Source: Microbaculum marinum (GTDB taxonomy: Bacteria > Pseudomonadota > Alphaproteobacteria > Rhizobiales > Tepidamorphaceae). From it: a stretch of DNA of 64,000 nucleotides. The notes under the pieces were generated by a model. It did no database searches, had not been told where the DNA came from, and worked only from the letters and a program-made list of their open reading frames with translations. The stretch lies in assembly GCF_042646165.1 (NCBI RefSeq), contig NZ_JBHRTC010000022.1. One strand, 5' to 3'. Shown here piece by piece: positions 25,895 through 34,984 of this stretch; position 1 is the stretch's first letter; each line of letters starts with the position of its first letter. A program made the translations under genes and the position numbers.

Positions 25895-27103
25895 CTAGCC
25901 GCCCCAGTTCCAGAAGTCCTGCCCTTCCTTCCCGTAGAACCGGGCCAGCACCATGTTGTGGACCTCCGAGGCGCCGTCGACGATGCGGGCGCAGCGCGCA
26001 TAGCGGTAGATCCATTCGAGCACCGTGTCCTTGGAATAGCCCCGCGCGCCGTTGAGCTGGATGGCGACGTCGGACGCCTTGTGCAGCGTGTCGGCGACGT
26101 GGACCTTCGCCATCGACACCTCCTTGCGGGCGAAATCGCCCTGGTCGAGCTTCCAGGCGGCGTGCATGACCAGCAGCCGGCCGATCTGGATGGCGTGCGC
26201 CAGTTCGCCCATCTTCAGCTGCACCGATTCGCGGTCCGCCAGCCGGATACCGAAGCCCTCGCGGCGGGATGTATATTCGGCGGCGATCTCCATGCAGCGC
26301 TTCGACAGGCCGAGCCAGCGCATGCAGTGGGTCAGCCGCGCCGGGCCGAGGCGGATCTGCGTCGCCTTGAGCCCGTCGCCGACCTCCATCAGCCGGTTCT
26401 CGTCGGGGATCTCGAGCCCGTTGAACTCGAGCTCGCAGACGCCGCCGTGCTCGTCCGGCCCCATGTTGTCTATGCGCCGGACGATCCGCCAGCCGGGCTG
26501 GTCGGCGTGGAACAGGAAGGCGGTCAGGTGCCGGCGCGTCTCGTCCGGATTAGGGTCGGTGCGGGCGACCAGGATGAAGTGCTTCGCCACCGCCGCGCCT
26601 GAGATGAACCACTTGCGGCCGTGCACGATCCACTTGTCGCCCGACCTTTCGGCGCTGGTCTGGATCATGCCGGGGTCGGAGCCGCCGCCGGGATGGGGCT
26701 CGGTCATCACGAAGGAGGAGTTCACCTGACCGTCGATGATCGGCTGCAGCCACCGGTCCTTCTGGTCGTCGCGGGCGACCATCGACAGGAGCCGCATGTT
26801 GCCGTCGTCGGGTGCGGCGCAGTTGAGGCAGGAGGGGCCGAAGATCGATCGGTTGGCCTCCTCGTAGAAGGCCGCCTGCCCGACCATCGGCAGGCCCAGC
26901 CCGCCGCGCTGCCTCGGCATCTGCGGGGCGTAGATCCCGGCGTCCCTCGCCTTGCCGCGCATCCGGTCGCGCAGATCGAGGCGGATGTTCTCGAATTCGT
27001 TGTAGTTGGCGCGATCGTCCTCGAGCGGAACGATATGGTCGGCGACGAACCTGCGCACCATCAGGCGCAGGTCGTCGAAGGCAGGGTCAAGCGTGAAGTC
27101 CAT
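25895..27103 (-). CDS. Acyl-CoA dehydrogenase family protein
   Basis: FAD-dependent dehydrogenase fold, 402 residues. The N-terminal helical domain, the middle FAD motif FVMTEPHPGGGSDPGM with WFISGA, and the C-terminal stretch NGARGYSKDTVLEWIYRYARCARIVDGASEVH are all present. The catalytic base position falls in the latter region (VDGASEVH replaces the usual yEGt-E), as in the long, ACAD10/11-like group. Substrate chain is unknown. It is co-directional with aguA, 40 bases apart, and may belong to that operon although there is no evident pathway link. ATG 27103 is chosen over 27154, whose extra residues are low-complexity. Confidence 0.9.
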   Translation of the reverse strand: MDFTLDPAFDDLRLMVRRFVADHIVPLEDDRANYNEFENIRLDLRDRMRGKARDAGIYAPQMPRQRGGLGLPMVGQAAFYEEANRSIFGPSCLNCAAPDDGNMRLLSMVARDDQKDRWLQPIIDGQVNSSFVMTEPHPGGGSDPGMIQTSAERSGDKWIVHGRKWFISGAAVAKHFILVARTDPNPDETRRHLTAFLFHADQPGWRIVRRIDNMGPDEHGGVCELEFNGLEIPDENRLMEVGDGLKATQIRLGPARLTHCMRWLGLSKRCMEIAAEYTSRREGFGIRLADRESVQLKMGELAHAIQIGRLLVMHAAWKLDQGDFARKEVSMAKVHVADTLHKASDVAIQLNGARGYSKDTVLEWIYRYARCARIVDGASEVHNMVLARFYGKEGQDFWNWGG

Positions 27104-27215
27104 TCGCGTTCCCGTCGATGTCCCGTTCGTTTCCCCGATATCGGGGCGGGACAATCGCCGCTCCGGCCGTTCCCGGCAAGACCCGGCCTCTGCGGCTGAG
27201 CGGCGGGAACGTCGC

Positions 27216-27407
27216 TCAGTCGGACTTTGACTTGTGCTCGGGCTTGCCCTTGCGCTTGGTCTCGGCGAAATCCTCGAGCTGGCTCTCGCTCATCGAATCG
27301 TACATTTCCTTCGATGCGCCCTGCAGGCTGGAGACCTTGGTATCGCCGCGTTTTGCAGACAGCGCCGCTCCCGCGGCCTTCTGCTGGGCTTTCGATTTGG
27401 CGGGCAT
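27216..27407 (-). CDS. DUF3008-family small basic protein
   Basis: 63 residues, very Lys/Ser/Ala-rich, beginning MPAKSKAQQKAAGAAL and containing KGASKEMY-like QGASKEMYDSMSESQLEDFA, which is the DUF3008 signature. Such small proteins are widespread in alphaproteobacteria, have no known function and are often expressed in stationary phase or stress. ATG 27407 has a GGGAG ribosome site. It lies 80 bases behind the SDR of the TRAP operon and may be transcribed with it. Confidence 0.85.
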   Translation of the reverse strand: MPAKSKAQQKAAGAALSAKRGDTKVSSLQGASKEMYDSMSESQLEDFAETKRKGKPEHKSKSD

Positions 27408-27487
27408 CCGTCCGGCTCCCTTGGCTGATTGAACAAGGGGATAAACGCCGACGCCGCCCGGCCGGTTCCGCCCGGCGGCTGGCCGAG

Positions 27488-28258
27488 CTAGAGAACCAGT
27501 CCTCCGTCGACAACCAGGGAGGCGCCGGTGGTGAAGGCGCCGGCGCCGGAGGCAAACAGCAGCAGAGCGCCGTCGAGGTCGCCCGGATCGCCGAGCCGCT
27601 TCATCGGCACCATCCGCTGGATCATCTGCTGGCCGCGCTCGGTGGCGAAGAAGGCGCTGTTGATCTCGGTCTCGATATAGCCCGGGCAGATCGCGTTGAC
27701 GCGGATGTTCGCGCCGGCAAGCTCGAGCGCCATCGCCTTGGTGAGTTGCACGACGCCGGCCTTGGCGGCGGCGTAGGCGCCGAGCGTCTTGCCGACCTTG
27801 AACGCGATCGCCGAGGCGATGTTGACGATCGAGCCGCCGGTGCCGCGGTCCTGCATCCTGCGGGCCGCCTCCTGGCCGACGTAGAAGACGCCGTCGAGAT
27901 CGGTGCCGAGAACCTTTCGCCACTGCTCCGCCGTCATGTCGACGAGCATTTCCTCGATCGCCATCCCGGCATTGTTGACGACGATGTCGATCGGGCCGAT
28001 CGCCTGCTCGGCGAGGTCGAAGGCCGCGGTGATCGTGGCCTGGTCGGTCACGTCCATGGCCACCGCGACCGCCTTGCCGCCGCCCTCCTCGATCCGCCCC
28101 TTCAGCGTTTCCAGCCGGTCGGTGCGGCGCGCCGCCAGCGCCACGCTGGCGCCGTTCTCGGCGAGCACCTCGGCGAACCGCCAGCCAAGCCCGCTCGAGG
28201 CTCCGGTCACCAGAGCCGTCTTGCCGGAAAGATCGAAAAGGTCAGTCGCTGTCGTCAT
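27488..28258 (-). CDS. SDR-family oxidoreductase (3-oxoacyl reductase type)
   Basis: Classical short-chain dehydrogenase, 256 residues. TGASSGLG (18-25) binds the cofactor, followed by ARRTDR, which suggests NADP preference; NNAG and the catalytic Ser/Tyr/Lys set (NIASAIAF and YAAAK) are intact, and PGYIETE follows. The ATG overlaps the stop of the TRAP large-permease gene as ATGA, so it is translationally coupled to the transporter, and it probably reduces or oxidises the imported compound or a product of it. Specific substrate unknown. Confidence 0.9.
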   Translation of the reverse strand: MTTATDLFDLSGKTALVTGASSGLGWRFAEVLAENGASVALAARRTDRLETLKGRIEEGGGKAVAVAMDVTDQATITAAFDLAEQAIGPIDIVVNNAGMAIEEMLVDMTAEQWRKVLGTDLDGVFYVGQEAARRMQDRGTGGSIVNIASAIAFKVGKTLGAYAAAKAGVVQLTKAMALELAGANIRVNAICPGYIETEINSAFFATERGQQMIQRMVPMKRLGDPGDLDGALLLFASGAGAFTTGASLVVDGGLVL

Positions 28259-29844
28259 CCGCCGTACACCACCTTCGGTAGCCATGTTGCAAGGGAGGGC
28301 ACATACCACAGCACGATCAGCGCGATCAGCTGGATCAGCACGAACGGGATGATGCCCCGGTAGATATCCATGGTGCGTATGCTCGCCGGCGCGACCCCGC
28401 GCAGGTAGAACAGGGCAAAGCCGAACGGCGGCGTCAGGAACGATGTCTGCAGGTTCATCGCCATCATGATGCCGAGCCAGACCGGGCTCATGTTCGAGCC
28501 GTCGGGCATCTCCAGCATCAGCAGGATCGGCGCCACCAGCGGCACCACCACGAACACGATCTCCAGGAAGTCGAGGAAGAAGCCGAGCACGAACATCAGC
28601 AGCATGACCGAGATCATCGCGCCCAGCGCGCCGCCCGGCATGCCGGTCAGCACCTCGTGCACCAGTTCCTCGCCGCCCAGTCCCCGGAACACCAGGCTGA
28701 ACAGCGCCGCGCCGATGAGGATGACGAAGACCATCGAGGTGATCTGCGTCGTCGTCCGCATCACCGGCACGAGCACGTTGCCGCGGAACACCCGCACCAG
28801 CGAGATCGCCAGCCCGCAGGCGACGCCGATGCAGAGGGCTGCCGCCACCCAGATGCCGACCATGTCGGCGTCGGGGATCTCCGTGCGCGCCACGCGAAGA
28901 TCCATGTATCCGGTGAGCAGCAGCACGCCGATCAGCGACAGGGCGGCGATGTAGATCGGCCACGGCCGGGTCTCGTCGATCCGGTAGCCGGCCAGCAGGA
29001 TGGCGCCGATCGCGCCGACCGCTGCGGCTTCCGTCGGCGTCGCGATGCCCGCCAGGATCGATCCGAGCACCGCGATGATCAGCAGGATCGGCGGCAGCAG
29101 CGCGTGCAGGATCTTGCCGAGCCCGACGTCGCCGGCGTCCGCCGCCGGCATCGCGGGCGAGGTTTCCGGCCGGAACACCGCCATCAGTATCTGGTAGATC
29201 ATGTACATGCCGACCAGCACCAGGCCCGGTATCAGTGCGCCGGCGAACAGGTCGCCGACAGACACCGTCTCGGGCGAGAAGATGCCCATGTCGAGCTGGG
29301 CCTTCTGGTAGGCGTTGGAGAGCTGGTCGCCGAGAATGACGAGGACGATCGACGGCGGGATGATCTGGCCGAGCGTGCCCGAGGCAGCGATCGCGCCGGT
29401 GGCGAGCCGCGGCGAATAGCCGTAGCGCAGCATGGTCGGCAGCGACAGGAGCCCCATCGTCACCACTGTGGCCCCGACGATGCCGGTGGAGGCGGCCAGC
29501 AGCATGCCGACGATGGTCACCGAGATGCCGAGACCGCCGCGCATCTTGCCGAACAGGCGGCCCATCGTCTCCAGCAGTTCCTCGGCGACCTTCGACCGCT
29601 CGAGCATCACCCCCATGAACACGAACAGCGGCACCGCGATCAGCACCTCGTTCGTCATGGTGCCGAAGATGCGCTGCGGGAACGCCAGGAAGAACGACAG
29701 GTCGAAGACGCCCGCCAGGTAGCCGACCACCCCGAAGAACAGCGCGACCCCACTGAGCGTGAAGGCAACCGGGAAGCCGGCCATCAGCACGAAGCAGACG
29801 ACCACGAACATCAGGATGTCGAGGGATTGCGCGAGCGGCCCCAT
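28255..29844 (-). CDS. dctM: TRAP transporter large permease (DctM type)
   Basis: Inner-membrane ion-coupled permease, 529 residues with about 12-14 membrane segments. DctM landmarks include VPLFVFMGVMLERS, the GIVGATVVTMGLLSLPTML region, SGTLGQIIPPSI and ATPTEAAAVGAIGA. It is longer than the usual 430 residues, because of an insert of about 100 residues in the middle (TRPWPIYIAALSLIG to ISLVRVF), seen in the FcbT/TakP-linked group. The start overlaps the small-permease stop by one base (TGATG). With dctQ and dctP it imports a carboxylate using the sodium gradient. Confidence 0.93.
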   Translation of the reverse strand: MGPLAQSLDILMFVVVCFVLMAGFPVAFTLSGVALFFGVVGYLAGVFDLSFFLAFPQRIFGTMTNEVLIAVPLFVFMGVMLERSKVAEELLETMGRLFGKMRGGLGISVTIVGMLLAASTGIVGATVVTMGLLSLPTMLRYGYSPRLATGAIAASGTLGQIIPPSIVLVILGDQLSNAYQKAQLDMGIFSPETVSVGDLFAGALIPGLVLVGMYMIYQILMAVFRPETSPAMPAADAGDVGLGKILHALLPPILLIIAVLGSILAGIATPTEAAAVGAIGAILLAGYRIDETRPWPIYIAALSLIGVLLLTGYMDLRVARTEIPDADMVGIWVAAALCIGVACGLAISLVRVFRGNVLVPVMRTTTQITSMVFVILIGAALFSLVFRGLGGEELVHEVLTGMPGGALGAMISVMLLMFVLGFFLDFLEIVFVVVPLVAPILLMLEMPDGSNMSPVWLGIMMAMNLQTSFLTPPFGFALFYLRGVAPASIRTMDIYRGIIPFVLIQLIALIVLWYVPSLATWLPKVVYGG

Positions 29845-30377
29845 CAGTCCGACCCGCCCGACAGGGTGTCGAGTTCCCGCTGATCGCCGCGGAGGGCAAG
29901 GATCGACCGGAACGCCATCGACAGCCCCTGCAGCGCCATCAGGACGGCAAACGCGAGAATGGCCGTCTTCTGCAGATAGCGCGCGGGGATGCCGCTTGCC
30001 TCCGTGGACCCTTCCCAGACTGCCCAGGATTGCATGACGTAGGGCCAGGCGATCCAGAGTATCAGCAGGCAGATCGGGATCAGGAAGACCAGCGACCCGA
30101 CCAGGTTGATGATCGCCTTGGTGCGCGCCGGCGCCTCCCGGTAGAAGATGTCGACCCGCACGTGACCGTCATGCTTCAGCGTGTAGGCGGCGCCGAGCAT
30201 GAATATGAAGCCGAACATGTAGGTGATCAGCTCCTGGAGCCATATCGAGCCGATGCCGAACACGTAGCGGCCGATCACGATCAGGAACTGCACGAGCACG
30301 ATCAGCAGGGCCAACCACGCCACCGTGCGCCCGATGCGTTCGTTGAACCAGTCGATGGAGTTCGCGATAGCGCGCAT
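29844..30377 (-). CDS. dctQ: TRAP transporter small permease (DctQ type)
   Basis: 177-residue membrane protein with four hydrophobic segments; DctQ landmarks are IGRYVFGIGSIWLQELITYMFGFIFMLGAAYTLKHDGHVRVD, with the conserved W-E and HVRVD features, in the first half. It couples the binding protein to the large permease. ATG 30377 starts just before the first helix; the frame is open upstream to 30611 inside the binding-protein gene, which is coincidental. There is a 70-base gap to dctP and a one-base overlap with dctM. Confidence 0.9.
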   Translation of the reverse strand: MRAIANSIDWFNERIGRTVAWLALLIVLVQFLIVIGRYVFGIGSIWLQELITYMFGFIFMLGAAYTLKHDGHVRVDIFYREAPARTKAIINLVGSLVFLIPICLLILWIAWPYVMQSWAVWEGSTEASGIPARYLQKTAILAFAVLMALQGLSMAFRSILALRGDQRELDTLSGGSD

Positions 30378-30447
30378 TGGGCACCGTACGAGGCGGCGCG
30401 AACCCCTTTGGTCCGCGCCGCCCGCCGAATCTGGCGATTGAGTGCGA

Positions 30448-31539
30448 CTAGCCCAGGACCCGTGCCCTGTCCTGGATGTAGACCGGCTCGGCGATCTGGC
30501 TCCATTCCCGGATATCGTCCCGGGTCTTGGTGTAGTCGGCGAGAATCCGCTTGCCCAGGTCATCGGTCGCCGCCGACTCCAGCACGCCGGGAGCTGCTTC
30601 GCCCAAGGCATCGATGATGTCGTCCGGGAAGTGGCCGAGGGTGACGCCGTGTTCGTCTACGAGCGTGTTCAGCGAGCGCGAATTGTTCGCATTGAAGTCC
30701 GCATAGGTCAGGCTGTTCTCGGCTGCGGCCGCCGCCTTGAACACCTCCTGATCGGTGGCGGACAGTTTGTCCCAGACGCCCTTGTTGATGCCGAGGCCGA
30801 GTGCCGCCCCGCCTTCCGACATGTTCGGATAGTAATAATACTTGGCGACCTTGTAGAAGCCGAAAGCCAGGTCGTTCCAGGGCCCCACCCAGTCGGCACC
30901 GTCGATTGCGCCCGACTGAAGCGCCGGGAAAATTTCGCCGCCGGGAAGATTCACGACGTTGACGCCAATCTGCCGCATCAGTTCGCCGCCGAGGCCGGGA
31001 ATCCGGAACTTGAGCCCCTTGATGTCCTCCAGGTTGGTGATTTCCTTCTTGAACCACCCCGCCATCTGGGTACCGGTATTGCCGCACAGAAGCGACTTGA
31101 TGTTGAAGCCGCTGCCCAGTTCGTCCCACAGGTCCTGGCCGTTGCCGTAGCCCACCCAGGCGCTCTGCTCGGCATAGGTCATCCCCGTGGGGACCGCGCA
31201 GAAGAACGCATATGCCGGATGCTTGCCGATCCAGTAGTAGTCCGCCGCGTGATACATGTCGGCGGTGCCCTGCGACACGGCGTCGAACGCTTCGAATGCC
31301 GGCACCAGCTCGCCGGCGGCGAACAGCTTGACCGTGATCCGACCATCGGTCAGCGCGGTGATGCGGTCTGCGACGCGCTGCGCGCCGGTTCCCAGACCGG
31401 GGAAATTCTTCGGCCAGGTGGTGACCATTTTCAGTTCCACGTTGCCCTGCGAGATCGCGGGCGCCGGGAACGCGGCGGCGGCCGTTGCGGCGGCGGCGCC
31501 GCCGATGCCGGCCCTGGTCAGAAATGAACGACGATCCAT
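30448..31539 (-). CDS. TRAP transporter substrate-binding protein (TakP-like, DctP family)
   Basis: Periplasmic receptor of the TRAP system, 363 residues. The N-terminus MDRRSFLTRAG followed by an Ala-rich hydrophobic stretch looks like a Tat signal (RRSFL), so export in folded form is likely. The mature start VTTWPKNFPGLGTGAQRVADRI and the FAAGELVPAFEAFDAVSQGTADMYH stretch closely resemble TakP, the alpha-keto-acid receptor of Rhodobacter, as I remember it; the conserved Arg in KFRIPGLGG fits carboxylate binding. A 2-oxo acid is therefore the best guess for ligand. Divergent from the puuD-like gene over 289 bases. Confidence 0.92.
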   Translation of the reverse strand: MDRRSFLTRAGIGGAAAATAAAAFPAPAISQGNVELKMVTTWPKNFPGLGTGAQRVADRITALTDGRITVKLFAAGELVPAFEAFDAVSQGTADMYHAADYYWIGKHPAYAFFCAVPTGMTYAEQSAWVGYGNGQDLWDELGSGFNIKSLLCGNTGTQMAGWFKKEITNLEDIKGLKFRIPGLGGELMRQIGVNVVNLPGGEIFPALQSGAIDGADWVGPWNDLAFGFYKVAKYYYYPNMSEGGAALGLGINKGVWDKLSATDQEVFKAAAAAENSLTYADFNANNSRSLNTLVDEHGVTLGHFPDDIIDALGEAAPGVLESAATDDLGKRILADYTKTRDDIREWSQIAEPVYIQDRARVLG

Positions 31540-31719
31540 GAATGATACCTCCCAAACAGTGACTTGTGGTTGTTGCCGACCGGATCAGGCCCCCCATTTG
31601 TCGGTCGCCCACCCGGCAGCGCCGTCCGAATGGTCTGTCGGCGCGACGATGAGCCGATTTAAAGCGCAGCCTGTTCTACAAAACAAGTGCGACCATCGGG
31701 GCAACCAAAATGAGGTCTT

Positions 31720-31732
31720 TACCGTTGCGGTA
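31720..31732. promoter_or_regulatory. Inverted repeat in the dctP/puuD divergent region
   Basis: TACCG-TTG-CGGTA, embedded in TTTAC...GTAAA. The 289-base region 31540-31828 is AT-richer than its surroundings and must hold both promoters; this is the only clear symmetric site in it. Confidence 0.35.
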
Positions 31733-31828
31733 GTGTAAAGCCGGCGCGAGAATGAGTATATTTTGTGCAAATCGGCAAATTGTCGTGGCCGTTCGCGGCC
31801 GGCGATCGATCATGAGGAAAACCGGAAA

Positions 31829-32620
31829 ATGACATCAGGCGCCTGGGACATGTCGGGAGATCGGCCGCTCGTCGCGGTGCCGGCGGACCTCAAGACCTTC
31901 GAGGGCTATCGCTGGCACGCCTGCGCCGCGCAGTATCTCGAGGCGGTCGCCCGCGTGTCGGGTGCCATGCCGGTCGTCATCCCGGCGCTCGGCGGCGAGC
32001 TCGACTATTCCGCCATCCTCGAGCGCGCCGACGGCCTGCTCCTGACCGGCAGCCGGTCAAACGTTCATCCGGGCAACTACGGCGAGGCTCCGACACCCGC
32101 CTACGAGCCCTTCGACGAGGCCCGCGACGCCACCACCCTGCCGCTGATCCGCGCGGCGCTCGAGCGCGGCGTGCCGATGTTCGCCATCTGCCGCGGCTAT
32201 CAGGAGCTGAACGTCGCGCTCGGCGGCTCGATCGTCACCGAGATCCAGGATCTGCCAGACCGCATGGACCACCGCGCGCCCGATTCGACGATCCAGGACG
32301 AGCGCTTCGCGATTCGCCAGCGCATCGACATCCGGCCCGGCGGCCGGCTTTCGGAAATTCTCGGCGCCGGTCCCGTCCAGGTCAATTCGCTGCACCGCCA
32401 GGCGATCGGCCGGCTCGCCGACGGACTGGAGGTCGAGGCGACCGCCGAGGACGGCACCATCGAGGCGGTTTCGGTACGCGATGCGACGGGCTTCGCCCTC
32501 GGTGTCCAGTGGCACCCCGAATACTGGGCCGGCAGCGACTCGACCTCGCGCAAGCTGTTCGAGGCCTTCGGCGCAGCCATCCGCGGCAACCGCACCGCCT
32601 ACGGCGCCGCCGCGGAGTAG
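31829..32620 (+). CDS. Class I glutamine-amidotransferase-like hydrolase (PuuD/peptidase C26)
   Basis: 263 residues. The nucleophile elbow is FAICRGYQELN (Cys121) and the His/Glu pair is VQWHPEYW (His229, Glu231), the triad of gamma-glutamyl hydrolases; TGSRSNVHPGNY is the PuuD-type loop. PuuD hydrolyses gamma-glutamyl-GABA to glutamate and GABA in putrescine catabolism. The other Puu genes are absent, so a different gamma-glutamyl amide is possible. ATG 31829 has a GGAAA site; the frame upstream is not family-like. Cytosolic. The agmatine/putrescine genes 6 kb away make a polyamine link plausible. Confidence 0.88.
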   Translation: MTSGAWDMSGDRPLVAVPADLKTFEGYRWHACAAQYLEAVARVSGAMPVVIPALGGELDYSAILERADGLLLTGSRSNVHPGNYGEAPTPAYEPFDEARDATTLPLIRAALERGVPMFAICRGYQELNVALGGSIVTEIQDLPDRMDHRAPDSTIQDERFAIRQRIDIRPGGRLSEILGAGPVQVNSLHRQAIGRLADGLEVEATAEDGTIEAVSVRDATGFALGVQWHPEYWAGSDSTSRKLFEAFGAAIRGNRTAYGAAAE

Positions 32621-32660
32621 GAGGCGGCGCCTGAGACGGGTGCCCCCAACCGGGACCGCA

Positions 32661-32843
32661 CCCCTCACCCGCCGCTTCGCGGCGACCTCTCCCCCCGGGA
32701 GAGGTGACCGTCAGCGCCGGGTTGCGCCATTTGGCCTAAGGCGAAACGGGTGTGTGAATGCCATTTGGCAGGAGCCGGGTCCACTCGCGCAGACCTCCAC
32801 CTCTCCCGTGGGGAGAGGTCGGCCCGGAGGGCCGGGTGAGGGG
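32661..32843. repeat. Composite inverted-repeat element E4
   Basis: 183 bases bounded by CCCCTCACCC and GGGTGAGGGG, with CCTCTCCCCCCGGGAGAGG-like and CCTCTCCCGTGGGGAGAGG palindromes inside. It fills most of the 270-base gap between the convergent puuD-like and HAD genes; no gene is visible. Confidence 0.88.
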
Positions 32844-32890
32844 CTGCGGCGCCGGCTTGTGTCGCCCCGGATCGGGCGACCGTCCCCCGC

Positions 32891-33565
32891 TCACGCAACC
32901 AGCGGCGGCACCTCGTCGAGGGTCCTGATCTCGGCGGCGAGCGTCCCCGGCAGGTTGTCGGGCGGCACGCCGAGGCGGTTCAGCCGGGCGACCTGGAAGC
33001 CGAAATAGGCGGCGCCGCTGGCGTCCCACGGGTTCATCGACACGAAGCAGATCGCGGCCGGCTCGACGCCCAGCGCGTCGACGGCGAGCTGGTAGACGCG
33101 GCGGTCCGGCTTGTAGATGCCGACGCTTTCGACCGACAGCACATGGTCGAGATGATCCCTCAGCCCGGCCGAGGCAGTGGCCGCATCCAGCATCTCGGGC
33201 GACCCGTTCGACAGGATCGCGGTGGATTTTCCGGCAGCCTTCAGCGCCTCCAGGCAGCGCCGCGCGTCCGGATAGGCGTCGAGCCGCATGTAGAGGTCGA
33301 GCAGTTGGTCGCGCAGGTCCCGGTTCGAAATCCCGTTCGCCGCCAGCGCGTAGTCGAGCGCCTCTTCGGTGACGGTCCTGAAATCGGCATGGGCGCCCAT
33401 CAGGCTGCGCAGCCAGGTGTATTGCAGCTGCTTGTCGCGCCACATCTTCGAGACCGCGTCCGCGCCGTCGCCGAGCGAGGCGGCCACCCGGCCGACCGGC
33501 GCGTGCACGTCGAACAGCGTGCCGTAGGCATCGAACACGCAAGCCGTTATTCCCCGAAGCGTCAT
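32891..33565 (-). CDS. Haloacid dehalogenase, type II (HAD superfamily)
   Basis: 224 residues. The nucleophile Asp12 lies in VFDAYGTLFDV; motif II is ILSNGSPEML, the conserved Lys is in GIYKPDRRVYQ, and the acidic-loop region CFVSMNPWDASGAA replaces the usual FVSSNxWDA. This is the L-2-haloacid dehalogenase type, which replaces a 2-halogen with hydroxyl; many members act on other substrates. ATG 33565 has the ribosome site AGGAGGGC. Divergent from the nitrile hydratase genes by 88 bases. Cytosolic. Confidence 0.9.
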   Translation of the reverse strand: MTLRGITACVFDAYGTLFDVHAPVGRVAASLGDGADAVSKMWRDKQLQYTWLRSLMGAHADFRTVTEEALDYALAANGISNRDLRDQLLDLYMRLDAYPDARRCLEALKAAGKSTAILSNGSPEMLDAATASAGLRDHLDHVLSVESVGIYKPDRRVYQLAVDALGVEPAAICFVSMNPWDASGAAYFGFQVARLNRLGVPPDNLPGTLAAEIRTLDEVPPLVA

Positions 33566-33653
33566 GGCGGTGCCCTCCTGACTGCCGAAACACTGGCCCG
33601 CGGGCCGCCGCCTGTCTAGGATCGTCGCAGACAAGCTGTTGTGAGGATTTGCC

Positions 33654-34328
33654 GTGTCCGCCGATCATCATCACCACGATCACGACCACCTCCATGGCCA
33701 TGCCCATGGCCACGAGGGCTCGGAGCTGTCGCCGACCGCGCTTCGGGTCCGGGCGCTGGAATCGCTGCTGGTCGAGAAGGGCTATGTCGATCCCGCCGCG
33801 CTCGACGCGCTGGTCGACACCTACGAGCACAAGGTCGGTCCCAGGAACGGCGCCCGCGTCGTCGCCAGGGCCTGGTCCGACCCGGGCTACCTGGAGCGCC
33901 TGCGTACCGATGCGACCGCGGCGATCGCCGAGCTCGGCTTCGCCGGGCGGCAGGGCGAGCACATGGTGGCCGTCGAGAACACGCCGGCGACCCACAACAT
34001 GGTCGTCTGCACCCTGTGCTCCTGCTATCCGTGGCCGGTGCTCGGCCTGCCGCCGGTCTGGTACAAGTCGCCGCCCTACCGCTCGCGCGCGGTGATCGAC
34101 CCGCGCGGCGTCCTCTCCGAATTCGGCGTGACGCTGTCGGAGGAGGTGAGCATTTCGGTCTGGGATTCGACGGCGGAGGTCCGCTACCTGGTGATACCGA
34201 TGCGCCCCGACGGCACCGAGGGCATGACGGAGGAGGCGCTGGCCGCCCTCGTCACCCGCGATTCGATGATCGGCACCGGCCTTGCCCTGTCCCCCGACGA
34301 GGCCCGCAAGGAGGGACTGCTCCAGTGA
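33654..34328 (+). CDS. nthA: Nitrile hydratase alpha subunit, cobalt type
   Basis: Metal-bearing subunit of nitrile hydratase, which hydrates nitriles to amides. The metal site reads VCTLCSC (Cys119, Thr120, Cys122, Ser123, Cys124); Thr at the second position marks the cobalt type, where iron enzymes have Ser. The YRSRAVIDPRGVLSEFG and STAEVRYLV stretches are typical. The N-terminus is His-rich (13 of residues 5-20), common in cobalt-type alpha subunits. 224 residues. GTG 33654 with a GAGGA site is the start. It overlaps the beta gene by four bases (GTGA). The amidase needed for the next step may be the one at 45154-46359. Confidence 0.95.
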   Translation: MSADHHHHDHDHLHGHAHGHEGSELSPTALRVRALESLLVEKGYVDPAALDALVDTYEHKVGPRNGARVVARAWSDPGYLERLRTDATAAIAELGFAGRQGEHMVAVENTPATHNMVVCTLCSCYPWPVLGLPPVWYKSPPYRSRAVIDPRGVLSEFGVTLSEEVSISVWDSTAEVRYLVIPMRPDGTEGMTEEALAALVTRDSMIGTGLALSPDEARKEGLLQ

Positions 34329-34984
34329 ACGGCGTCCACGACATGGGCGGCATGCAGGACTTCGGTCCCGTCGCGCCGGAGCCCGACGAACCGGTCTTCC
34401 ATGCCGACTGGGAGCGCCGCGCCTTCGCGCTGACGCTTGCCGTCTCCGCCCCCGGCGGCTGGAATCTCGACATGTCCCGGCATGCCCGCGAGAGCCTGCC
34501 GCCGGCCCTGTACCTGTCGTCGAGCTACTACCAGATCTGGCTGGCCGGCATCGAGAGGCTGCTCGGCGAAGCCGGGCTGGTGACGGCCGACGAGATCGAG
34601 GCCGGCAGGCCCTCCGGTCCGGCACGGCCGGTGGCGCGCATCCTCAGGGCCGAGGACGTTCCCGCGACCATGGCGAAGGGCGGCCCGGTCGACCGCCCGC
34701 CGCAGGCCGCCGCGCTGTTTTCGCCCGGCGACGCCGTCCGCGCCCGCAACATCAATCCGCAGGGCCATACCCGCCTGCCCCGCTACGTGCGCGGCCATCC
34801 CGGCACCATCGCCCGCGTGCACGGCTGCCACATCTTCCCCGATGCCCATGCGCACGGGCTCGGCGAACGGCCGCAATGGGTCTACTCGGTGCGCTTCTCC
34901 GCCCGCGACCTGTGGGGCGAGGACGCAGCCCCCGGCGACAGCGTCCATGTCGACCTGTGGGAACCCTACCTTGACCCGGCCTGA
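34325..34984 (+). CDS. nthB: Nitrile hydratase beta subunit
   Basis: 219 residues, beginning at GTG 34325 inside the stop region of nthA (GTGA overlap). The N-terminus NGVHDMGGMQDFGPV is the family signature that wraps the alpha subunit; the C-terminal SH3-like barrel shows GDAVRARNINPQGHTRLPRYVRGHPG, HIFPDAHAHG and VYSVRF...DLW. The beta Arg residues that hydrogen-bond the oxidised cysteines fall in these stretches. Cytosolic alpha-beta enzyme. Confidence 0.95.
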   Translation: MNGVHDMGGMQDFGPVAPEPDEPVFHADWERRAFALTLAVSAPGGWNLDMSRHARESLPPALYLSSSYYQIWLAGIERLLGEAGLVTADEIEAGRPSGPARPVARILRAEDVPATMAKGGPVDRPPQAAALFSPGDAVRARNINPQGHTRLPRYVRGHPGTIARVHGCHIFPDAHAHGLGERPQWVYSVRFSARDLWGEDAAPGDSVHVDLWEPYLDPA